Origin: Parafannyhessea umbonata
Lineage (GTDB): Bacteria > Actinomycetota > Coriobacteriia > Coriobacteriales > Atopobiaceae
NCBI RefSeq assembly: GCF_900105025.1
Contig: NZ_LT629759.1
Coordinates: 310,001 to 374,000, forward strand
DNA: 64,000 nucleotides
Direction: 5' to 3'
Shown here: positions 6,901 to 15,875 of the stretch, one piece after another
Position numbering within the stretch: the stretch's first letter is position 1
Layout of the letters: every line of letters begins with the position of its first letter
Position numbers and translations under genes: made by a program
The notes under the pieces: model-generated
The model's input: only the letters and a program-made list of their open reading frames with translations
Told to the model about the DNA's origin: nothing
Database searches by the model: none

Positions 6901-8418
6901 ATGAGCAAGAAGTTCGGTTTTGGCAAGGCTTCGCCCGGGGACAACGAGGCTGCGGACGCCAAGGGCGAGAAGGACGGAGCCCCAGGGGACGCGGGCGCCA
7001 CGCAGGCGGTGACGCCACCCCTGCCCGCAAACCCGCTCCAAAGCGCGTTGGACGGCGCGCCTGTCGACCCGACGAGCGGCTCCGCCTCCGTCGACGATGC
7101 GCCGGACGACGACGCGAACGGCATGCTCGCGTACCAGAACCTCGAGCGCCACCGCAAGGAGAAGAAGCGCCGCCGCAACGTGAAGATGGCGGTGGGGGTG
7201 TGCGCCGCCGTCGTGATCGCGGCGGCCATCATCGTGCCTCGGGCGCTTACGCCAGCGGACAGCGGCAAGCAGATGCCCGCGACCGCGGAGGTCACGCGCG
7301 GCGACCTCACCTCCAGCGTGAGCGTCACGGGCGCTGCCCAGCCTGCGTCCAGCGTCTACGTCACACCCGAGGTGAGCGGCATCGTCCAGGACCTTCGCGT
7401 GTCCGAGGGCGACACTGTGAGCAAGGGCGACGTGCTCTTCTCGCTCAAGAACGACTCCCTCGATCGCGCGGTCGCAGACGCCCGGCGGCAGGTTTCTGAC
7501 GCGCAGGCGCAGGTCAACACCGCCCAATGCAGCGTCGACAACGCAAACGCCGCCTACCAGAAGGCGTTGGACGCCTGGAACTCCGCGCCGGACGCGGAGT
7601 CGCAGGCGGAGCTCACGGACCCGGACAGCCTCTATGGCGACGTGCAGACGGCAAACGACAGCCTGGGAAGCGCAAGGTCCGCGCTCGACTCCGCAAGCCA
7701 GGCGCTTCAGGACGCGAGGGCGCAGGCAGCAAAGCGCACGGTGACGGCACCCGCCTCGGGAAGCGTCGTTGCGGTGAACGCGAGGAACGGCGCCGCGTAC
7801 GGGGACGTCGCGGGCGGCTCCACCACGAGCGACGGGACAGGCCAGGGCCAGGGCACGGGCGCCGGCTGGGCCGTGCAGATCGCGGACCTCTCCAAGATGA
7901 GGGTGGCCACACAGGTGAACGAGGTGGACATCTCGGGCGTGGCCATGGGGCAGACCGCGAGCGTGACCTTCTCGGCGATACCTGGTCTCGAGTGCGACGC
8001 AACGGTCGAGAAGATTGCGACGGTGGCGAGCGGCGATGGCTCCATGGGCGCAGACGGCGTCGTGACGTACGAGGTCGACCTCTTGATCGACCACCCGGAC
8101 GAGCGCATCAAGCCCGGCATGACGGCAAACGCGACCATCCAGACGCAGAGCGTGTCGGACGTGCTCATGGTGCCAATCGCAGCGCTGAACGACTACGACG
8201 AGTCCGCCGGAACCGCCAGCGTGACCGTCGTCACGCTCGACGGGGACGGTAACATCAAGACCTCTCGCGACGTCGACGTGAAGGTGGCTGAGAAGAACGG
8301 GTCCGACGCGGCCGTGACGGGCGTGAAGGAGGGCGAGACCGTCAAGCTCGCGGACGAGGGCGACTCCGCGGACGGAGGCTCCGGCGAGGGCGACGCCGCC
8401 GCGGCAGACGGGAGCTAG
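6901..8418 (+). CDS. Periplasmic-adaptor (HlyD/MacA-like) subunit of an ABC exporter
   Basis: A 505-residue membrane fusion protein. Residues 1-93 are acidic, Ala/Asp-rich and end in a very basic stretch; residues 95-113 form a single membrane helix; then come a lipoyl-like half (EVTRGDLTSSVSVTG, VSEGDTVSKGDVLFSL), an Ala/Gln-rich coiled coil (about 200-285), the second lipoyl half with VTAPASGSVV, and a beta-barrel ending in a Gly/Asp-rich tail. In monoderm bacteria such proteins reach through the wall and work with a MacB-like pump. It is followed after two bases by the ATPase gene. GGGAG precedes the ATG at 6901. The long charged cytosolic N-terminus is unusual for MacA. Confidence 0.85.
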   Translation: MSKKFGFGKASPGDNEAADAKGEKDGAPGDAGATQAVTPPLPANPLQSALDGAPVDPTSGSASVDDAPDDDANGMLAYQNLERHRKEKKRRRNVKMAVGVCAAVVIAAAIIVPRALTPADSGKQMPATAEVTRGDLTSSVSVTGAAQPASSVYVTPEVSGIVQDLRVSEGDTVSKGDVLFSLKNDSLDRAVADARRQVSDAQAQVNTAQCSVDNANAAYQKALDAWNSAPDAESQAELTDPDSLYGDVQTANDSLGSARSALDSASQALQDARAQAAKRTVTAPASGSVVAVNARNGAAYGDVAGGSTTSDGTGQGQGTGAGWAVQIADLSKMRVATQVNEVDISGVAMGQTASVTFSAIPGLECDATVEKIATVASGDGSMGADGVVTYEVDLLIDHPDERIKPGMTANATIQTQSVSDVLMVPIAALNDYDESAGTASVTVVTLDGDGNIKTSRDVDVKVAEKNGSDAAVTGVKEGETVKLADEGDSADGGSGEGDAAAADGS

Positions 8419-8420
8419 CC

Positions 8421-9152
8421 ATGCTGCCCGTGATAGACGTGCGGAACGTGCACCGCATCTACGACTCCGGCGGCGTGCCGACCCATGCGCTGCGGGGCGT
8501 GTCGCTCACGGTGCGCAGGGGCGAGTTCCTGTGCATCATGGGGCCGTCAGGCTCCGGCAAGTCCACGCTCATGAACATACTGGGCTGTCTGGACACGCCC
8601 ACGTCCGGCTCGTACCTGCTCGAGGGGGTCGACGTCGCGAAGCTGGACGACGACGAGCTCGCGCAGGTACGCGCGACGCGGATCGGCTTTGTGTTCCAGT
8701 CGTTCAACCTGCTGCCACGCTCGACGGTCATAAGGAACGTGATGCTGCCGCTCCTGTACACGGACGTTGCCCCGCGCGACCGCGAGCGGCGCGCGTGCGA
8801 GGCCCTTGCGTCCGTGGGGCTTCCGGCGGAATACTTCGACCATAGGTCGAACGAGCTTTCCGGCGGGCAGATGCAGCGCGTCGCCATCGCGCGCGCACTG
8901 GTGAACGACCCCGCCCTGGTGCTGGCGGACGAGCCTACGGGAAACCTGGACTCCGCCACGAGCGAGGTGGTGCTGAACACCTTCGTCAGGATGCGGGACG
9001 CCGGCAAGACCGTCGTCCTCATCACGCACGACCCCGAGGTCGCGACGTGGGCGGACCGCTGCGTGCACATACGCGACGGAAGGCTCCTTACCGACGAGCA
9101 GGAGCGCGCCCATGTTATGAGGTCTGAGTCCCGCGGAAGGGGGAGCACATGA
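8421..9152 (+). CDS. ABC transporter ATPase, MacB/LolD class
   Basis: A 243-residue ATP-binding subunit. Walker A is GPSGSGKS near residues 40-47, the signature LSGGQMQRVAIARAL is near 150, and Walker B plus D-loop read LVLADEPTGNLDS. The FQSFNLLPR Q-loop and GNLDSATS are typical of the lipoprotein/macrolide (LolD, MacB, FtsE-like) class. It starts two bases after the adaptor gene and overlaps the permease gene by four bases, so the three are co-translated. Confidence 0.93.
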   Translation: MLPVIDVRNVHRIYDSGGVPTHALRGVSLTVRRGEFLCIMGPSGSGKSTLMNILGCLDTPTSGSYLLEGVDVAKLDDDELAQVRATRIGFVFQSFNLLPRSTVIRNVMLPLLYTDVAPRDRERRACEALASVGLPAEYFDHRSNELSGGQMQRVAIARALVNDPALVLADEPTGNLDSATSEVVLNTFVRMRDAGKTVVLITHDPEVATWADRCVHIRDGRLLTDEQERAHVMRSESRGRGST

Positions 9153-10363
9153 GGCTGAGGGACCTTTGGACCGAGACCTGGGAGGCCCTTGACGCAAACC
9201 GTGGCAGGTCGCTCCTCACGGTGCTGGGCATCGTGATCGGCATCAGCGCCGTCATCGCGATGACGGCGCTGATTGGCGGCGTGCGACAGGGCCTCATGGG
9301 CGAGCTCGGCCTCGACCGCGCCCGCGTCATATCCATGGGTGTCTACAACGGCTCGCAGGTGCGCACCGAGGACATCGCGAAGATCGAGGAGGGGCTGCCG
9401 GAGTACGAGTACATCACGGGCAGCGCCTACGGTAGCGGCAAGGTCGCGAGCGACGCCAAGAGCGCCGACGGCCAGGTCCTGGGCATCTCGTCCCACTACT
9501 TCGACGTGACGGGCCAGAAGCTCGTGGAGGGTCGTACGTTCACGAGCGGCGAGAACGACTCCGCCTCGACGGTGGCGATACTGGACAAGACAAGCGCACA
9601 CAACCTGTTTGGAGACAAGGACGCCCTCGGCCAGAAGGTGCGCATCAAGGGGATCGAGTATCGCGTGGTGGGCGTGCTGGAGAGTGGCCAGCAGACCGAC
9701 CCGAAGAGCGTGACGGCATACGTCCCGCTCAAGGCATGCGTCCAGAGGGTCACGGGCTACGACAGCGTGGACTCGCTCGCCGGCATGGCTCGGGAGGGCG
9801 AGGACATCGACTCCCTCGTCACGAAGACGAAGGACTTTCTGGCGACGTACTACCACATGAGCGACGAGGACGTCGATAACGGCCTGTACGTATCGTCCAT
9901 GAAGTCCATGATCGACAGCTTCAACTCCGTCATGTTCACGTTCCAGCTGCTCATGACATCCGTCGCGTCCATCTCGCTCGTGGTTGGCGGCATAGGCATC
10001 ATGAACATGATGCTCACGAACGTGACGGAGCGCATCCGCGAGATCGGGCTTCGCAAGGCCCTGGGTGCGCGCAGGTCAGACATCACGCGGCAGTTCCTGC
10101 TGGAGTCCGTGTGCCTGACGCTTGCGGGTGGGGCCATCGGCATCGTGCTTGGCTACGTGGGGGCGTTCGCCCTCGGCGGCGTTGCGACCAATCTTCTAGC
10201 CTCGGGCGACGGCGGCATGTCGCTTACCGTGACGCCCGTGATCGAGCCCATGGCGGTGCTCGGCGCGACGGGCATCTGCGTGCTCATAGGCGTGGTGTTT
10301 GGCTACTACCCGGCGCGCCGCGCCGCGAAGCTCGACCCCGTGGAGTCCCTGCACTACCAATAG
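9149..10363 (+). CDS. ABC transporter permease, MacB/FtsX family
   Basis: A 404-residue permease with the MacB plan: one membrane helix near residues 25-47, a large extracytoplasmic MacB_PCD domain (about 50-270), and three C-terminal helices in an FtsX domain (about 275-400) containing GGIGIMNMMLTNVTERIREIGLRKALGA. It completes an adaptor-ATPase-permease exporter. The substrate cannot be read from sequence; macrolides, peptides and lipophilic molecules are known for the family, and the bile salt hydrolase next door makes bile acids worth testing. Confidence 0.92.
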   Translation: MRLRDLWTETWEALDANRGRSLLTVLGIVIGISAVIAMTALIGGVRQGLMGELGLDRARVISMGVYNGSQVRTEDIAKIEEGLPEYEYITGSAYGSGKVASDAKSADGQVLGISSHYFDVTGQKLVEGRTFTSGENDSASTVAILDKTSAHNLFGDKDALGQKVRIKGIEYRVVGVLESGQQTDPKSVTAYVPLKACVQRVTGYDSVDSLAGMAREGEDIDSLVTKTKDFLATYYHMSDEDVDNGLYVSSMKSMIDSFNSVMFTFQLLMTSVASISLVVGGIGIMNMMLTNVTERIREIGLRKALGARRSDITRQFLLESVCLTLAGGAIGIVLGYVGAFALGGVATNLLASGDGGMSLTVTPVIEPMAVLGATGICVLIGVVFGYYPARRAAKLDPVESLHYQ

Positions 10364-10490
10364 CAAACAGCATCAGAGTCAGCATACGTCCCTCACCTTC
10401 TGGATGCGCGTCGGCTACGATAGACGACGCGCAGGCAAGGCCGCCTGCTTCCGACTGACTAGCCGCGGATTCCAGGGGAGAAGAACGCAC

Positions 10491-11177
10491 GTGACGGGCA
10501 AGACGCACATAGCCATAGGCGTGGCATCCGCGCTGGCCGTGGCCCCGCTGGCCGGAGCCCCTCTTGGGGTGCCGACAGACGTGGTGCCGCAGGCGATTGC
10601 GCTCGTGCTTGGCGGTATGGTGGGCGGCATGCTGCCGGATACTGACACGCCATCCAGCATGGGCGCGCGTGAGACGCGTCGTGTGTGGGCGGCGCTTGCC
10701 GTTATGACGGCGGCGCTTCTGGTGGTGGACCACGTGCGGGGAAGCGACCTCGCGCTCACCCTGGTGTCGGGCTTCTCGTACGAACAACTGGCAGGTCTGG
10801 CGATCGTGGTGGCCACCTGCGCAGTTGGCAGGGCGTCCGGGCACAGGGGCTTCTCGCACTCGCTTGTGGCGCTTGCGCTGGTGGGGTATGGCGCGTGGAT
10901 GCTCTGCCGCCCGATTGCGGTCGCCGTTGCCGTGGGCTATGCGTCGCACCTGGCACTCGACCTCACAAACAAGAGGGGAGTCAGGCTCCTGTGGCCATGG
11001 GGGCGGCCGCTCTGCCTCGGCCTCTTCGAGTCCGGTCGCCTTGCGGATTGGACGCTCTTCGTGCTGGGCGTAGCGGCTGCGGCCCTCATGGTGGCAACGC
11101 GCCTGCAGCTGATTGGCCTCATGTCGACCTTGCCGTCCGTTGGGATGCCGGCGGCCGTCATGGCCTTGCCGTGGTAG
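10491..11177 (+). CDS. Membrane-bound metal-dependent hydrolase, YdjM/DUF457 type
   Basis: A 228-residue protein with about six hydrophobic segments and the family pattern KTHIAIG at the N-terminus, LPDTDTP near residue 46 and GHRGFSHSL near 118, plus SHLALDLTNKRGVRLLWPW near 155. These His and Asp residues form the putative metal site of the YdjM family. The function is unknown; family members are linked loosely to DNA-damage response and membrane phospholipid chemistry. The start is a GTG at 10491 with GGGGAG ten bases upstream. It converges on the next gene with 30 bases between. Confidence 0.75.
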   Translation: MTGKTHIAIGVASALAVAPLAGAPLGVPTDVVPQAIALVLGGMVGGMLPDTDTPSSMGARETRRVWAALAVMTAALLVVDHVRGSDLALTLVSGFSYEQLAGLAIVVATCAVGRASGHRGFSHSLVALALVGYGAWMLCRPIAVAVAVGYASHLALDLTNKRGVRLLWPWGRPLCLGLFESGRLADWTLFVLGVAAAALMVATRLQLIGLMSTLPSVGMPAAVMALPW

Positions 11178-11207
11178 GGGGCACCATGGGGGGACGCTTT
11201 GGGAACG

Positions 11208-11903
11208 CTATTTGCGGAAGCGTCTGAGCGGATGCCGCGCGCGGTCCGCCATCTGGCGCTGGCGCTCCTCTTGGGCGTCGCGCCAGGACTGCGTTGCCTC
11301 CGGGTGCTCCGAGGCCGCCTTCGCGCACAGCGCATAGAGCGCGATTCCCAAACCAAAGCTCAAGACGGATGCCAGCACTTCTCCGCCGGGCTCCCTTGCT
11401 CCAATCGTGCTTCCCGGTACCATCATTAGCACCACGTCCACAAAGGAGAAGAGCGTGGGGACCGTGGCCCAGCCTCGCACGACCTGCGGGAGCTGTGTCG
11501 TGTCGATGGCTGCGCGGATGGTGAACGCTGCGGCGACGACCATCGCCGACAGGCGGAGCACGGCCATGAGTATATCGGTCTGGTAGAGGCCGAGCACGTC
11601 GATGGCACCGGTGCACGCCTCGAAGTAGACGACGGACCAGACCGCAACGGCAACGGCGCATGCGATGAGGGCGTTCTGCGCGGCGGACCTTGGCAGCTTC
11701 GCGAGGTCCGCAAGCCTGCCCTTGCCCTCTCGCAGCGAGGTGCGGCTCGACGCCCGCATGTCATGGGAGAGCTCCCTCGCAACGCGCCCGGCTGCGGTCG
11801 GTGCGCCCGCGCTCTTCTCGCCTGCGGATTTTTCCGCCACGCGCGTTCGTTCGTAAGCCAGATGCTGACGCCGGCGAGCCTTCTGGCTGGACCTCTTGGA
11901 CAT
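11208..11903 (-). CDS. Membrane protein of unknown function
   Basis: A 231-residue protein not recognised. The first 75 residues are very basic and hydrophilic (MSKRSSQKARRRQ), followed by about four hydrophobic helices (near 77-95, 105-130, 145-165, 178-195) and a charged tail rich in Arg and Gln ending RHPLRRFRK. Both basic ends suggest cytoplasmic termini. It is on the minus strand, converges with the YdjM-like gene and lies 64 bases upstream... of nothing obviously related: the next gene on the right is the LacI regulator in the same direction. Confidence 0.55.
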   Translation of the reverse strand: MSKRSSQKARRRQHLAYERTRVAEKSAGEKSAGAPTAAGRVARELSHDMRASSRTSLREGKGRLADLAKLPRSAAQNALIACAVAVAVWSVVYFEACTGAIDVLGLYQTDILMAVLRLSAMVVAAAFTIRAAIDTTQLPQVVRGWATVPTLFSFVDVVLMMVPGSTIGAREPGGEVLASVLSFGLGIALYALCAKAASEHPEATQSWRDAQEERQRQMADRARHPLRRFRK

Positions 11904-11967
11904 GGCTTGACCCCCGTGTGCCTCGTAGTTGCGAATATTATGTTCTCACGGCTCGCGTCGAGACGCG

Positions 11968-12966
11968 CTAGACGCGAGCGACGGAATCCCGTATCACGAA
12001 ATCGGAGGATATGTGGGTGACGCACGTAAACCCCTGCGGGTTTCTGACCTGGCCCAAGAGCTTCTGGACGGCCATGTTGCCAATATCGTGCTTGTGGATA
12101 TGGATGGTCGTGAGGGAGGGGAGCGTGAGCCTTGCCAGCGGAAGGTCATCGAAGCCGATGAACGATACCTCCTCCGGCACGCGGATCCCTCGCTCGAGAA
12201 ATGCGCGCATCGCTCCGCTTGCGAGGACGTTGTTGTCCGCGAAGAAGGCGGTGGGAAGTTCGGGGTCGTGACTGAGCCATTCCTTCGCGTCGGAATATGC
12301 CGTCGAGAGCTTCGTTCCCACGTGCATGACGTATTTCTCGTCGAGCGAAAGCCCGGCCTCCGTCAGAGCGTGCTCGCATCCGCGTCTTCTGAGGGGGAAG
12401 TTCTGGATGATGTCCCCTGCGGTGATGTATCCGATCTTGGTATGCCCCATGGAAATGAGGTAGTGGACCGCCGTGTACGAAGAGCTCTCGTTGGAGATGA
12501 CTATCGACTCGATGGGCTTGTGGAAGCAGAAGCCATCCACGATGACCAAGGGGGCCTCGCAGTCGTAGAACGGCCTGTAGTCCTCTTCCTTCAGCTCCGT
12601 ACCCAAGAGGATCAGGCCACTTGACTTGTCCCTGCAGAGCTCCTCTATTTGGTCCTGGGCCGTGGGGGTCTCGAGGTCGACGGTAACGTAGCGCGTCGGC
12701 ATGCCCTCGCGACGTGCCGCCCGCTCGATTCCGTCCATAACGGCGGGGTGAAACTCGCCCTCGTCGAGGATGGAGCCGGTCTTTCGTGCGACAACGAAGT
12801 TTATACGCTCGATGCGGTTCTGGGGCTGGTAGCCCATCTCTGCCGCCACGCGTACGATCTGGGCGGCCGTCTTCGGCGACACCCCGGGTTTGTGATTGAG
12901 CGCGTTCGAAACCGTCGCCGGGGAGAATCCCGTAACCTTGCTGATGGTGCGGATGCTTACCTTCAT
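11968..12966 (-). CDS. LacI-family transcriptional regulator of the adjacent sugar operon
   Basis: A 332-residue repressor: N-terminal helix-turn-helix (VSIRTISKVTGFSPATVSNALN, residues 2-23) with the hinge KPGVSPKTAAQIVRVAAEMGYQP, then a periplasmic-binding-protein-like effector domain ending in SFIGFDDLPLARLTLPSLTTIHI. It is transcribed away from the sugar operon at 13560-24256. The start at 12966 gives a normal LacI N-terminus; upstream in-frame starts would add about 70 residues without resemblance to the family. LacI-type palindromes lie at 13134-13168, between it and the operon, so it probably represses both itself and the operon and is released by the sugar (inference). Confidence 0.9.
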   Translation of the reverse strand: MKVSIRTISKVTGFSPATVSNALNHKPGVSPKTAAQIVRVAAEMGYQPQNRIERINFVVARKTGSILDEGEFHPAVMDGIERAARREGMPTRYVTVDLETPTAQDQIEELCRDKSSGLILLGTELKEEDYRPFYDCEAPLVIVDGFCFHKPIESIVISNESSSYTAVHYLISMGHTKIGYITAGDIIQNFPLRRRGCEHALTEAGLSLDEKYVMHVGTKLSTAYSDAKEWLSHDPELPTAFFADNNVLASGAMRAFLERGIRVPEEVSFIGFDDLPLARLTLPSLTTIHIHKHDIGNMAVQKLLGQVRNPQGFTCVTHISSDFVIRDSVARV

Positions 12967-13559
12967 GGTGTGTTCGCCTGCGACTCTAGTTTTAACGATG
13001 TCTCGGTCCGTGTGGAAGAGGGCCTTTCGGGCTGCAACTTTCGCGGTTCGTTCCGCTAACAACCGAAGCTCCCCCCAAGAAGTATAGCTAAACAAAATAG
13101 TTACTGTTAGGTAAATGCAAAACACTTGTTTACTGCAAGCGTTAAGTAGTGTTCTGCAAACGTTTCCAATTGTCACTCTTGCACACAAATTTAAAGTAGA
13201 TTCATTATCAAATCACTTACATACAATACAAATACAATTAATCGCATAATAAAGGATAGATTACTAAATATAAAAAAGTATCTCTGTAAAAATCCAAATG
13301 TTTAAGACTACCAATTACCCTACAAGATGCAAAGCAAAAGTTAAGAAATTTCGTTCAGCTATAAAAGTACTACCGTCTGCACTTCTCTCCTTCTGTTTAG
13401 CAAAACCTATCAGTACAGTGTTTTAGGGAGGGTCCTAAAAGGTAATTTGTGCTTTGTGACTCTCATATCTAAACAAAACACTAAACACTCTCTTCAAATC
13501 AGGATAGGACGACAGACCAAGGCGCCATGTCGGATGAGCTGGATGGGGAAGGAACTGAA
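12967..13559. promoter_or_regulatory. AT-rich regulatory region between lacI-like gene and sugar operon
   Basis: About 590 gene-free bases; from 13080 to 13500 the sequence is strikingly AT-rich compared with its surroundings. It holds the LacI-type operators at 13134-13168, several A/T tracts and -10-like elements such as CATAATAAAGG near 13255 and CTATAAAAG near 13368, and a long leader to the first operon gene. No small gene with a ribosome site was found. The low GC may reflect promoter architecture or acquired DNA. Confidence 0.6.
13134..13168. promoter_or_regulatory. Two LacI-type operators, 21 bases apart
   Basis: TGCAAACGTTTCCA (13155-13168) is an almost perfect palindrome of the LacI/GalR/CcpA type with central CG. 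A weaker copy TGCAAGCGTTAAGT starts at 13134, exactly 21 bases upstream, which puts both on the same face of the helix. Candidate binding sites for the divergent LacI-type regulator; catabolite control by a CcpA-like protein would use nearly the same sequence. Confidence 0.65.
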
Positions 13560-14996
13560 ATGGGAGACGGCTACAAGCAGATCAAGATCGGCATGGCCCC
13601 AACGAGGCGGAGCATCTTCAGCGCACCCGACGCTATCAAGTACGCAAACCTCACGCGCGCCAAGCTCGACGAGCTGGGCGTCAACTACGTCGATATCACG
13701 GACATCAACGAGGAGGGCCTCCTCTACGACGACGAGGACCGCAAGAAGATAGCCGCCAAGTTCAAGGCCGAGAAGATCGACGGCCTCTTCCTCCCGCACG
13801 GCAACTTCGGAACGGAGTACGAGTGCGCCCGCCTTGCAAAGGAGCTCGACGTCCCCGTGCTCCTCTGGGGTCCGCGCGACGAGGCGCCCCTCGAGAACGG
13901 CATTCGCCTGCGCGACACCCAATGCGGGCTCTTCGCAACTGGCAAGGTCCTGCGCAGGTTTGACGTCCCGTTCACGTACATGACGAACTGCCGCCTCGAC
14001 GACCCAGAGTTCAAGCGCGGTCTCTTCGACTTCCTCGCCGTCTGCAACGTGGTGAAGAAGTTCCGCAACATGCGCATCCTCCAGATCGGGCCCCGTCCCT
14101 TCGACTTCTGGTCAACCATGTGCAACGAGGGCGAGCTTCTCGAGAAGTTCAACATCCAGCTCGCACCCATCCCGCTTCCCGAGCTGACCGATGCGATGAA
14201 GGATGCCGAGAAGAACGAGCCCGACGTGGTCGACAGCGTCGTTGCATACTGCCACGAGAACATGACGTGTGACATCTCGGAGGAGCTGCTGCGCAACGTC
14301 GCGTCGCTCAAGGTGGCAATGCGCAACCTGGCGACGAAGTACGGTGCCTCCGCAATCGTCATCCAGTGCTGGAACGCCCTGCAGGGCCAGATTGGCATCA
14401 TGCCCTGCGCGGCGAACGCTCTTCTCAACGAGGAGGGCCTGCCTGTGGTCTGCGAGACCGACGTGCACGGCGCCATCTCCCAGGTCCTCGCTGAGGCGGC
14501 AACGCTCGGGGACACGCGCGCGATGTTCGCAGACTGGACGGTGCGCCACCCCACCAACGACAACGGCGAGCTGCTCCAGCACTGCGGTCCGTGGCCGATC
14601 TCGGTCGCGAGGGAGAAGCCCACGATCTGCGTGCCCGTAGCCTTCGACCACAACGGCGCCGTCTCTGCGGAGGCGAAGCCGGGCAAGCTCACGATCATGC
14701 GCGTCGATGGCGACCACGGTGAGTACTCGATGCTGCTCGGCCACGCCAAGGGATGCGACGGCCCGTTCACCAAGGGCACCTACCTCTGGATCGAGGTCAA
14801 CAACCTCAAGCGCCTGGAGGCGAAGGTGGTCGAGGGTCCCTACATCCACCACTGCGTCGCCATCCATGCGGACATCGTGCCTATCCTCTACGAGGCCTGC
14901 AAGTACATCGGGATCAAGCCCGACCTCTACGACCCGATCGAGGACAAGGTCAAGGCGTACCTCCATGGAGAGGACGTCACGTTCGACGAGGTCTAG
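13560..14996 (+). CDS. L-fucose/L-arabinose isomerase-family protein
   Basis: A 478-residue protein of the fucose/arabinose isomerase fold; family members interconvert aldoses and ketoses with Mn2+. Residues 1-170 form a Rossmann-like substrate domain (LFLPHGNFGTEYE). The segment VVCETDVHGA (Glu299, Asp301, His303) and the C-terminal YIHHCVAIHADI carry the acidic and His residues expected at the metal site. The length is below FucI (about 590) and near AraA, so it is a divergent subfamily. The ATG at 13560 has AAGGAA upstream; an ATG 33 bases earlier lacks a site. It is the first gene of the sugar operon and is followed by a split transketolase. The sugar substrate is not known. Confidence 0.75.
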   Translation: MGDGYKQIKIGMAPTRRSIFSAPDAIKYANLTRAKLDELGVNYVDITDINEEGLLYDDEDRKKIAAKFKAEKIDGLFLPHGNFGTEYECARLAKELDVPVLLWGPRDEAPLENGIRLRDTQCGLFATGKVLRRFDVPFTYMTNCRLDDPEFKRGLFDFLAVCNVVKKFRNMRILQIGPRPFDFWSTMCNEGELLEKFNIQLAPIPLPELTDAMKDAEKNEPDVVDSVVAYCHENMTCDISEELLRNVASLKVAMRNLATKYGASAIVIQCWNALQGQIGIMPCAANALLNEEGLPVVCETDVHGAISQVLAEAATLGDTRAMFADWTVRHPTNDNGELLQHCGPWPISVAREKPTICVPVAFDHNGAVSAEAKPGKLTIMRVDGDHGEYSMLLGHAKGCDGPFTKGTYLWIEVNNLKRLEAKVVEGPYIHHCVAIHADIVPILYEACKYIGIKPDLYDPIEDKVKAYLHGEDVTFDEV

Positions 14997-15041
14997 GTAC
15001 GCGTTTTGGCCATCAGGAAAAACCCGAAGGGAGAGGTGGCA

Positions 15042-15875
15042 ATGAACTACAAGTCTCTTGCATACGATCTGCGCAAGGACACGCTCGACATCATCATGTC
15101 CGGTGGCGGCGGACACATCGGCGGGGACATGAGCGAGATGGAGATCCTCGTCGCCCTCTATCTTGCGGGGCAGATGAACGTCTCCCCGGAAAACGCCGAC
15201 GATCCCAACCGCGACCGCTTCGTACTTTCGAAGGGCCACGCCGTCGAGGCCTACTACGCGGTCCTCGCCAAGGCCGGCTTCCTCGACATCGACGAGGTCA
15301 AGGAGAAGTTCTCGAAGTTCGGGTCTCAGTACATCGGACATCCGAACAACCATCTGCCCGGCATCGAGATGAACTCCGGCTCGCTCGGGCACGGCCTTCC
15401 CGTCAGCGTCGGGATGGCACTCGCCGGCAAGATGGACGGCCGCGACTATCGCGTGTACACCCTGCTTGGCGACGGCGAGTTCGCGGAGGGCTCCAACTGG
15501 GAGGCGCTCGAGTCCGGCGCCATGTACGGTCTCGACAACCTGTGCGCGATCATCGACCGAAACCACCTTCAGATCTCGGGCGACACCGAGGATGTCATGG
15601 CGCACGAGAAGCTCGCCGCGAAGGTCGCCGCATTCAACTGGAACGTGATCGACATCGAGGATGCGAACGACCTCGACCAAGTGATGGCAGCGCTCGAAGA
15701 GGCGAAGCAGTGCAAGGGAAAGCCCTCGTTCATCATCGCGAACACCGTCAAGGGCTGCGGGTCTCCCGTCATGGAGAACAAGGCGTCGTGGCACCACCAC
15801 GTGCCCACCCCCGAAGAGTACGACCAGATCGTCAAGGACCTCGAGTCCAGGAAGGAGGCGCTCCAGGATGCCTAA
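15042..15875 (+). CDS. Transketolase N-terminal (TPP-binding) subunit
   Basis: A 277-residue half-transketolase. Motifs: GGGGHIGGDMSEMEIL near residue 25, LSKGHAVEAYYAVL near 65, GSLGHGLPVSVGMALA near 113, and the TPP/Mg motif GDGEFAEGSNWEA near 143 continuing to IDRNHLQ. The partner domain is the next gene, which overlaps its 3' end by eight bases. Transfers two-carbon units between sugar phosphates. ATG 15042 follows GGGAGAGG; an in-frame reading 36 bases longer has no better site. Split transketolases of this type often sit in catabolic clusters and are not the housekeeping copy. Confidence 0.9.
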   Translation: MNYKSLAYDLRKDTLDIIMSGGGGHIGGDMSEMEILVALYLAGQMNVSPENADDPNRDRFVLSKGHAVEAYYAVLAKAGFLDIDEVKEKFSKFGSQYIGHPNNHLPGIEMNSGSLGHGLPVSVGMALAGKMDGRDYRVYTLLGDGEFAEGSNWEALESGAMYGLDNLCAIIDRNHLQISGDTEDVMAHEKLAAKVAAFNWNVIDIEDANDLDQVMAALEEAKQCKGKPSFIIANTVKGCGSPVMENKASWHHHVPTPEEYDQIVKDLESRKEALQDA

